DNA of 5,374 nucleotides, taken from NCBI GenBank assembly GCA_947038135.1, contig CAMQVM010000134.1:1-5374 (forward strand), given 5' to 3'. Below are positions 1 to 5,374 of the stretch, piece by piece. The first letter of the stretch is position 1, and each line of letters begins with the position of its first letter. The notes under the pieces were generated by a model. That model worked only from the letters and a program-made list of their open reading frames with translations, made no database searches and had not been told where the DNA came from. Position numbers and translations under genes: made by a program. This DNA is from an uncultured Rikenellaceae bacterium (lineage in GTDB: Bacteria > Bacteroidota > Bacteroidia > Bacteroidales > Rikenellaceae).

Positions 1-64
1 TCAGTGTATTATAGCCTATTAATGGTGAATTATTGTATTATGCGAATCTCCCTACCTATTACTG

Positions 65-2425
65 TTATGCTTTTACACAACGTATAGAATACCCATATAG
101 TGTAGAAGAAGGTCCAAAAGATGAACTATTTAGACCGATAAACAGACGATAGCTGCTATTTGAAGACCACAAGTAGCATGACACATTTGTTTTACCATCG
201 TATGTAGGACCAAGTGCATCACCATCCCAGCCAGCCATTGGGAAGAAACACCCTACGGCAACATTAGGTACAGTAATATATGCACGATGCTTGCTATACC
301 TCATATTGGAACGCAGAACATCATGCTCATTATACGTTGGCGTTCTCCACTTATGACCACCTAGAGTGAAACTTGCACACGCTCCAACCGCCTGTGCATA
401 GGTGTAGTAGTGCCCAGCCGCCGCCTCTTTATCTATGGCAGCTGCTGGATGGTTCTCAACATTATAATCAGGATGCCCAACAGCATTAGTGTGATTTTGT
501 GACAACTCATATTTATACCCTGCCACACCAGTAGGCAATTCAGCACCAGCATTACGATCGGCCCACTGCAATGAACCTATCTTTACTGCATAACTATCTT
601 TCTTCTCGGCAAGCCTGCAACTAGTAGTTATCTTAACATTAAATGTGTGCGATATCTCTAACCCCTCGGTAGTTATAACTTTAGCAGTGAAAGATTTTAG
701 TATATCAGCATCACCCGGAGCAGTACGATAAACATTCAAATAAAAACTATTTAAATTTGAGCCTGTTGATACTACCTCTGAAATTGATGCTTTTGTACTA
801 GGAGCTGTGAATTTTGAAGGTACAGAAACTGCTGCTTTATTTAGTGTTAATGAGCCATCCCACTCTGAATCTAACTCACTATCAACGCTAAATTTATAAC
901 CTTTAGATACTACAATATCAAACTTCTCTTTTGCGCAATATCCATTAGCTACATCTACTCCACTAACAAAACCCTCGATATTAATAACACCTCCGTTAGA
1001 TATTATCTTTATTGGCTTGCTTGTGTAATCTATGTTACCTAAAGTTGCTCTGTATTGGAATATAATAACTCCATTTCCTGACACTTTAACATTTACACTT
1101 TTAACCTCATCGCCTAACGATAAAATTTCATTGTCGAGAGTAACAGCTATATCACCTACACGGAAAAAGGCTTCGTCTAACTTAAAAGAGAAGGGCGTAG
1201 GTTCATTTAATGGTGCTGAGCCAGAGGTTACACGCACAACCTTAGCTAGCTCTACTACTGGAGCAACTCCAGTTGATCCATTTACAATAATCTCTTTTTC
1301 ACCACCTACATTAAGCAGATACTGACCATTACTTATCGCTGCATCTCCATCTTCAACAATAAGATCATACTCAACATTACTTGGTGGATTATTTAAAGCC
1401 TCGGTAGCTGTATTGTAGCCACGCTGTGAAACTTTGCGCACACGTACAGAGTAGTGATTATTAGACTTGATATCTAAATGCTCGCTATTTAAATGATCGT
1501 AAATATCTAATCTGTGATACTGAAAAACTCCTGCGCTAACCTCATTTTTCATTATCATAGCCAAGCGAGATGCAGATGACACGGTATTAGATAGGGTTAT
1601 AGGATTTTTACCAATAGATTTTGTTGCATAAGGGTAAGCGAAAATATAATTTGCTCCTGTATAGTTATCTCCCATCAATGCAGACTTTTCTCTGATATCT
1701 TCGCTTACATTTATTAAAATAGGCTCAGATGTTGTTGAAGCAGGTGCCGACCCGTCAATATAACCTATATCTGAAAGTTGATATAACCTATATGTAGTTT
1801 TATCTATGGTGTAAGTACTACCTAGATCTCCTTCAACATGAGAACCTCCATTATAATCAAGCTTTAACTGAACCTTAGCTACTGCACGTCTAACAGAGAT
1901 TATAGGACTGCCTTTAGCACTCCACTCACCATTGCCATACATTGGCAACCCATTAGTAGCGGGATTAACTAGCCCTGTTGTACTGCCTAATACAAAATCT
2001 GAAATAAACTTAGATTTTGTGATACCTAACAAATTTGCAACCTCTTTGTTGAAAATAACATGGACAATATCACCTACCAAAATATTGTCTTGTGCTGTAA
2101 AAGCCAAAATAGTATGACTTAATGCTGGGTCGCCACTAGGCTTTATATCCTCAACGGCTATTTGCTTAGCAATTTTCGGAACATCACTATCTGCTGCATC
2201 TGTATTATAAACAACTACATAGGCAGTATGAATAGCTATTTCATTAGCTTCAGGCGAACCTCCTGCTCGACTCTCTGCAACTCCCGAAACTAACGGTAAT
2301 TTGATTTTTACAAGTGAATTTTGTAAAGATGGATCATCTGCGCCACCCTCTACTTTTGAGCAACTTTATATTGACAATGCTAAGATGAGGGCTACTGCCC
2401 AAAATTTGAAATCGATTCTTTTCAT
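65..2425 (-). pseudogene. Fimbrillin-family lipoprotein with C-terminal FISUMP-like domain, interrupted by an in-frame stop at codon 20
   Basis: The gene begins at ATG 2425 and runs in one frame to TAA at 67-65 (787 codons with the stop), but codon 20 is TAA. Ignoring it, residues 1-22 are a lipoprotein signal (MKRIDFKFWAVALILALSI, stop, S, Cys22) followed by SKVEGGADD. Residues ~35-340 look like a Bacteroidales fimbrillin: SLVKIKLPLV near the start, HTAYVVVYNTD, LPMYG (160-164) and VRRAVAKVQL (178-187). The middle is beta-rich with no domain I recognise. The last ~177 residues (~610-786) resemble the FISUMP domain: LQWADRNAGA, YYTYAQAVGACASF, WRTPTYNEHD, FFPMAGW, YLWSSNSS and final YGYSIRCVKA. 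Known relatives are surface lipoproteins or pilus subunits; I infer a surface adhesin or accessory/tip fimbrillin. After the stop, the first in-frame NTG codon is TTG at 2107, which would yield 680 residues without signal peptide, lipid Cys and the start of the fimbrillin domain, so it is unlikely to work. It has its own promoter candidate and is probably not part of the susCD transcript. Confidence 0.8.
2366..2368 (-). other. In-frame TAA stop inside the lipobox of the fimbrillin-like gene
   Basis: Counting from ATG 2425, TAA is codon 20, between Ile19 (ATA) and Ser21-Cys22 (AGT TGC). It takes the -2 position of the lipobox, where Ser, Ala, Thr or Val is usual. One base change gives TCA (Ser), making a standard I-S-S-C lipobox, or CAA (Gln) or TTA (Leu). 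The frame before and after is the same, so this is a substitution, not a frameshift. Confidence 0.9.
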
Positions 2426-2464
2426 TTTAATGTTTTTGATTGAATTTTGCATACTATTAAGTTG

Positions 2465-2500
2465 TAAAGATACTCAATTAATTCTAAACAACAAAACAAA
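2465..2500 (-). promoter_or_regulatory. Bacteroides-type promoter candidate for the fimbrillin-like gene
   Basis: The minus strand shows TTTG (2495-2492) as the -33 element, a 19-nt spacer, then TATCTTTA (2472-2465) as the -7 element. The Bacteroidota housekeeping consensus is TTTG with TAnnTTTG about 19-21 nt later; here only the last G is replaced by A. A second TTTG lies at 2500-2497. Transcription would start near 2458, giving a leader of about 33 nt before the ATG at 2425. The leader is A-rich (ATCAAAAACATTAAA) with no Shine-Dalgarno site, which is common in this phylum. The position between a terminator and a start codon supports it. Confidence 0.55.
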
Positions 2501-2535
2501 CATATCAAAACTTTAAATCAGACTATTTCAAAACT

Positions 2536-2615
2536 AAAAAAACACCATCACAAAACTACCCACAACCTCACAATTTCGAGAGCTATATTTAAGTAATTTT
2601 GCAATGGTGCTTTTT
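2536..2615 (-). terminator. Long stem-loop with T7 tail downstream of the susD-like gene
   Basis: Read on the minus strand, CACCATTGCAAAATTAC (2609-2593) pairs along all 17 positions with GTAGTTTTGTGATGGTG (2559-2543), with a 33-nt loop. Three of the 17 pairs are G-U wobbles. The stem can be lengthened by a G-U (2610 with 2542) and by A5 (2615-2611) pairing with part of the T7 run (2542-2536). A long stem followed by seven U's, 27-33 nt after the susD stop, fits an intrinsic terminator of the susCD unit. On the plus strand the three wobbles become A-C mismatches, so the structure is best on the minus strand, the direction of transcription. The loop is long for a textbook terminator and contains a weak CTC/GAG inner pairing. 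A processing or mRNA-stabilising hairpin is the alternative. Confidence 0.7.
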
Positions 2616-2641
2616 ATAGCAACATAAAGTCAAATAGCCTA

Positions 2642-4270
2642 TTAGTAACCTGGTGTCTGCGTTAGACTAGGATTCTTCTCTATTTCACTGAGTGGAATAG
2701 GCAAGTAGTTATGTTTGTCTTCATAAACACGGCTTTCGATACGATAATGTTCACCATCTAAGTTAACACGATCGCCTTCAAGAGTTGCAGATGCTACATC
2801 ACTATCTAATATAGAACCTTGACGACAACCATAAATATAACCATTCATAACATCTTTAGCGATGTTCCAACGAATGATATCATCACGACGAAAACCCTCA
2901 CCAGCAAGTTCTACACGTCGCTCACGACGCACTAGCTCACGCAGCGTAGCTTGATTATTATATTTAGCTTTGTCAACAACAGGCATACCAGCACGCTGAC
3001 GCACTGAATTAATTGCACTATACACATCTTCGGTTATATTACCAAGCTCGATATTTGCCTCAGCATAAGTAAGAAGAACCTCAGCATAACGACACATTAT
3101 AATATTCATTCCTGTATCCCACACATTATCATACTGGCTCATTGGGTTAGTATATTTTTTGTATGTATAACCCGATTGCGAGCAGTTTGTTGCCTGCTTA
3201 GGATGATCAGGATTATTCTCGGTAGATACAGTATCAAACACACGATCACCATTTACTCCCGCCCATATTTGACCAGGAAATATAACAGTAGCACGAAGCC
3301 GTGGATCTCTATTTTTGTAAGGCTTACTACTATTATACTCACTCCACTCATCGATTGTCAAACCATCTGCTGTTTCGTATGCATCTACAAGCGACTGAAT
3401 CGGAACAAGTGACGACCAACCACCATCGCCATTATTATACATCTGCCCAATAGTGCCATTGCCATGCTCTTTTGAGATATACTGAATATCAAGAATAACT
3501 TCACTATTACCCTCATTTGCCATCTCAAACAGACCTGTATATGATTGATAAAGCGAGTATTTATTTAGATCTATAATCTGTTTTGCTACATCTGAAGCCT
3601 CTTGATAACGACGTAAGTTTAGCAGAAAGCGCATCTTTATAGCATAAACCGCTCCTTTTGAGATAGTTCCAGTAAGCCGAGGCTCAACTGGCAACACTGC
3701 TATAGCTGCATCAAACTCATCAAGAATAAATTTAATCAACACCTCTCTATCAGTTCTTGGAAGACGTGCCGATTCAACTGTTGGAAGAGATTCGGTTATT
3801 AGTGGCACACTTCCATAATCTTGAGTCATAATCATATACCTAAAGGCACGAATAAACTTCGCCTCTGCAATCAACTCATCTTTAAGACCATCAGTAGTGA
3901 ATGCACACCTATCAATATTTTCAAATAGGTCATTACAACGTGTAATTGTGCTATAACCATAAGTAGATGAACCAGTATCACTTGCCGAAATACTACCATT
4001 GCCTCTGTTAGTCCACCCCTCCCAGTAAAAATTATTAAATGAGTTGTCAGAAGCACAATCAAGATATAGTATTGTACTACCCGACCACCAATCATTGTAA
4101 CAAGCTGTGGCTGCCATAATAGCATCATCTTCTGTCTGCCAAAATGTTGGTTTGCTTAGTGAGTCTCCAGGGCTACGATCTAAAAATGACTCGCAAGAGA
4201 TGTTTGTGAAGAGTATAAAACCTACACTTATATATTTTAATATTGAAAATTTCATAATATTAGCTCTCAT
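2642..4270 (-). CDS. SusD/RagB-family nutrient-binding outer-membrane lipoprotein
   Basis: This is a complete SusD-like protein, the surface lipoprotein that caps the SusC barrel and binds the incoming ligand. The longest frame is 542 residues. A second ATG at 4255 (Met6) gives a cleaner signal peptide, MKFSILKYISVGFILFTNIS before Cys26, and is my preferred start (537 residues). Cys26 would be lipidated; the following ESFLDRSPGD is the typical SusD start. The N-terminal SusD domain covers roughly residues 27-240 and includes AEAKFIRAFRYMIMTQDYGS (135-154). The SusD/RagB domain follows, with RDPRLRATV (321-329), RYAEVLLTYAEA (394-405), VRQRAGMP (423-430), RRERRVELAGEGFRRDDIIRW (within 448-468) and the closing NYLPIPLSEIEKNPSLTQTP (521-540). 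Length and motif order are normal and I see no damage. Its start lies 2 nt (or 17 nt for Met6) after the susC stop, so it is the second gene of that operon. A hairpin just downstream probably ends the transcript. Ligand unknown. Confidence 0.96.
   Translation of the reverse strand: MRANIMKFSILKYISVGFILFTNISCESFLDRSPGDSLSKPTFWQTEDDAIMAATACYNDWWSGSTILYLDCASDNSFNNFYWEGWTNRGNGSISASDTGSSTYGYSTITRCNDLFENIDRCAFTTDGLKDELIAEAKFIRAFRYMIMTQDYGSVPLITESLPTVESARLPRTDREVLIKFILDEFDAAIAVLPVEPRLTGTISKGAVYAIKMRFLLNLRRYQEASDVAKQIIDLNKYSLYQSYTGLFEMANEGNSEVILDIQYISKEHGNGTIGQMYNNGDGGWSSLVPIQSLVDAYETADGLTIDEWSEYNSSKPYKNRDPRLRATVIFPGQIWAGVNGDRVFDTVSTENNPDHPKQATNCSQSGYTYKKYTNPMSQYDNVWDTGMNIIMCRYAEVLLTYAEANIELGNITEDVYSAINSVRQRAGMPVVDKAKYNNQATLRELVRRERRVELAGEGFRRDDIIRWNIAKDVMNGYIYGCRQGSILDSDVASATLEGDRVNLDGEHYRIESRVYEDKHNYLPIPLSEIEKNPSLTQTPGY
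4264..4268 (-). promoter_or_regulatory. Possible ribosome-binding site favouring the internal SusD start
   Basis: The purine run GAGAG lies eight bases before the ATG at 4255-4253. It sits inside the coding sequence if translation begins at the upstream ATG (4270). Shine-Dalgarno sites are weak predictors in Bacteroidota, so this is only supporting evidence. The stronger argument is that starting at 4255 puts a Lys directly before the hydrophobic stretch of the signal peptide. Confidence 0.4.
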
Positions 4271-4272
4271 GA

Positions 4273-5374
4273 TTAAAATGTTATATTAATACCTAATGAA
4301 TGTACAGAAACTTGTGGATAGTAAGCACCATATCCTACTGGAGCCTCTGGGTCCCATCCTGTCAAGAAATCAGTTATTGTAAATAAGTTTGTTCCGCTAT
4401 AATATATACGTAAACGATTTAATTTCATCTTTTTAGTAAGTGCCTCAGGGAACGTATATCCCACCTGAACATTTTTAAGACGTAGATAGGCAGCATTTTG
4501 TTCCCAAAACGAAGAGTATACAGTACCAGGAAGACTCACACCAGTATTTCCCTCTGTAACACGTGGATACGCCGCATCGGTATTTTGAGGAGTCCAGCTA
4601 TCAAGCCATATACTCGATGGCTTAGTTGTTTCGCCAGCAAACTGACCTGTTGCTGCCTCACGAAGATAACCACTAACACCTGCTACCCCTTGAAACGATG
4701 CAGATACAGATATACCCTTCCATGCCGCCGATAGGTTTAAACCAAAAGTAAACTTAGGGTCTTGACTACCTAGCACCACACGATCTTCATCAGTTATCTC
4801 TCCATCGCCATTGATATCTTTATATTTTATATCTCCAGGCATCACTGTATGACCCGACATTTTATACTCTGGGTAAGCATCTATCTCTTCTTGCGACTGA
4901 AACAGACCATCACTAACATAACCATAAAATGAATTTATAGGGCTATTAACCTGCTTAATCATTAGCTTGTCGATAATACGCTCATCTTTGCCTAAGTTAA
5001 GAATTTCATTGTTGTTGTAGGCGAAGTTAGCTCCAACATCAAAAACAAAATCATTATATTTTTTGTTCCAGTTAATTACAGCCTCAAAACCTGTATTTGA
5101 AACCTCACCAATATTATCTATATAGCCCTTACGACCAAATGAAGCAGGCGCCTCAACTTCCATAAGAATACCAGATGTTAAACGACTATAATAGTCAAGA
5201 GATACGCTAATTGACTGCTTGATATTGAAATCAAGACCTACGCCCCATGTACGGGTTGACTCCCACGACACCGCCTCTAGCTTAGCATCATTTTGAAATG
5301 CTCCTGAATATACTTTATCACCAAATGCATAGTCATAACCTAAACCTATTGTTGGAAGAGCTGGGTAGTAGTCG
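4273..5374 (-). CDS. SusC-family TonB-dependent outer-membrane transporter, C-terminal part (5' end outside window)
   Basis: This is the barrel end of a SusC/RagA-type transporter, which imports glycans or peptides across the outer membrane using TonB energy and a SusD partner. The frame is open to the window edge, with its first full codon at 5373, giving 366 residues of a family that usually has about 1000. The plug and N-terminal domains are therefore missing. A GTG at 5271 is only an internal Val in the conserved stretch LEAVSWESTRTWGVGLDF. Visible family marks, numbered in the partial protein, are the acidic calcium-type loop DINGDGEITDED (186-197), followed by the usual RVVLGSQDPKFTFGL. 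Further on are SSFWEQNAAYLRLKNVQVGY (287-306) and GTNLFTITDF..GWDPEAP (from about 326). The last residue is Phe (NITF), as expected for a barrel protein inserted by the BAM machinery. The stop TAA lies just before the susD-like gene, so the two are co-transcribed. The substrate cannot be told from this part. Confidence 0.95.
   Translation of the reverse strand, partial: DYYPALPTIGLGYDYAFGDKVYSGAFQNDAKLEAVSWESTRTWGVGLDFNIKQSISVSLDYYSRLTSGILMEVEAPASFGRKGYIDNIGEVSNTGFEAVINWNKKYNDFVFDVGANFAYNNNEILNLGKDERIIDKLMIKQVNSPINSFYGYVSDGLFQSQEEIDAYPEYKMSGHTVMPGDIKYKDINGDGEITDEDRVVLGSQDPKFTFGLNLSAAWKGISVSASFQGVAGVSGYLREAATGQFAGETTKPSSIWLDSWTPQNTDAAYPRVTEGNTGVSLPGTVYSSFWEQNAAYLRLKNVQVGYTFPEALTKKMKLNRLRIYYSGTNLFTITDFLTGWDPEAPVGYGAYYPQVSVHSLGINITF

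Noticed and set aside
11..21. 11-base sequence ATAGCCTATTA repeated at 2634-2644, each copy within about 55 bases of a stop codon.
   Set aside because: A few shared 11-mers are expected by chance in 5.4 kb of AT-rich DNA, and the flanks do not match.
1..64. Searched for a terminator after the fimbrillin-like gene.
   Set aside because: No convincing stem with a T-run is present in these 64 bases; the terminator may lie beyond the window.
1032..1325. Plus-strand open frame of 97 codons, with similar ones at 1932-2117, 2301-2516, 3176-3412, 4107-4289 and 4498-4734.
   Set aside because: All lie opposite well-supported minus-strand genes or their leader, and show no family motifs. They are shadows of the real genes.
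65..2107. A 680-residue protein starting at TTG 2107.
   Set aside because: The frame continues upstream to ATG 2425 with a typical lipoprotein signal. Starting at TTG would remove the export signal and about 85 residues of the fimbrillin domain, and no ribosome-binding site or promoter is seen there.
2366..2368. TAA read as a sense codon through an altered genetic code.
   Set aside because: TAA is the natural end of the SusC-like, SusD-like and fimbrillin-like genes in this same window, so general recoding of TAA is not credible.
3871..4128. Minus-strand 85-codon frame inside the SusD-like gene.
   Set aside because: It is an alternative frame within a clearly conserved SusD coding region, with no start signal or recognisable domain.
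5269..5271. GTG as the start of a 332-residue SusC fragment.
   Set aside because: The frame continues upstream without a stop to the window edge, and the residues before and after the GTG form one conserved SusC segment, so it is an internal Val.

Overview
The window looks like a stretch of AT-rich chromosome from a Bacteroidota member, most likely Bacteroidales. It carries a SusC/SusD outer-membrane pair, a fimbrillin-type lipoprotein ending in a FISUMP-like domain, a Bacteroides-type promoter (TTTG, 19 nt, TAnnTTTR) and A-rich leaders instead of strong Shine-Dalgarno sites. Genus and species cannot be read from this sequence. Every gene I can support lies on the minus strand, so transcription runs from the right end of the window to the left.

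Right part (5374 to 2642): the C-terminal third of a SusC-like TonB-dependent transporter enters from the window edge and ends at 4273. It is followed almost without a gap by a complete SusD-like lipoprotein gene. The two form the usual SusCD pair: SusC is the barrel through the outer membrane and SusD the lid that captures the ligand. The window does not show the substrate; no enzyme, regulator or SusE/F-type gene is included.

Middle (2641 to 2426): a 216-base gap holds a long hairpin followed by seven T's, read as the terminator of the susCD unit. A separate promoter candidate for the next gene follows it. The hairpin is fully paired only as minus-strand RNA, thanks to G-U pairs, which supports both its reality and its direction.

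Left part (2425 to 65): a fimbrillin-family lipoprotein gene of 786 codons before its final stop. Its N-terminal half resembles Bacteroidales fimbrillins, and its last ~177 residues resemble the Fibrobacter succinogenes major paralogous (FISUMP) domain. The gene has one striking lesion: codon 20 is an in-frame TAA, exactly at the -2 position of the lipobox in an otherwise good signal peptide. The frame is then open for 766 codons. Read literally, the exported protein is not made; the cause may be a recent nonsense mutation, a sequence error, or a reversible or readthrough state. The last 64 bases of the window show nothing I can support.

I found no tRNA, rRNA, CRISPR array, insertion sequence or clearly new system. 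The best leads are the stop codon in the lipobox and the structured intergenic region.
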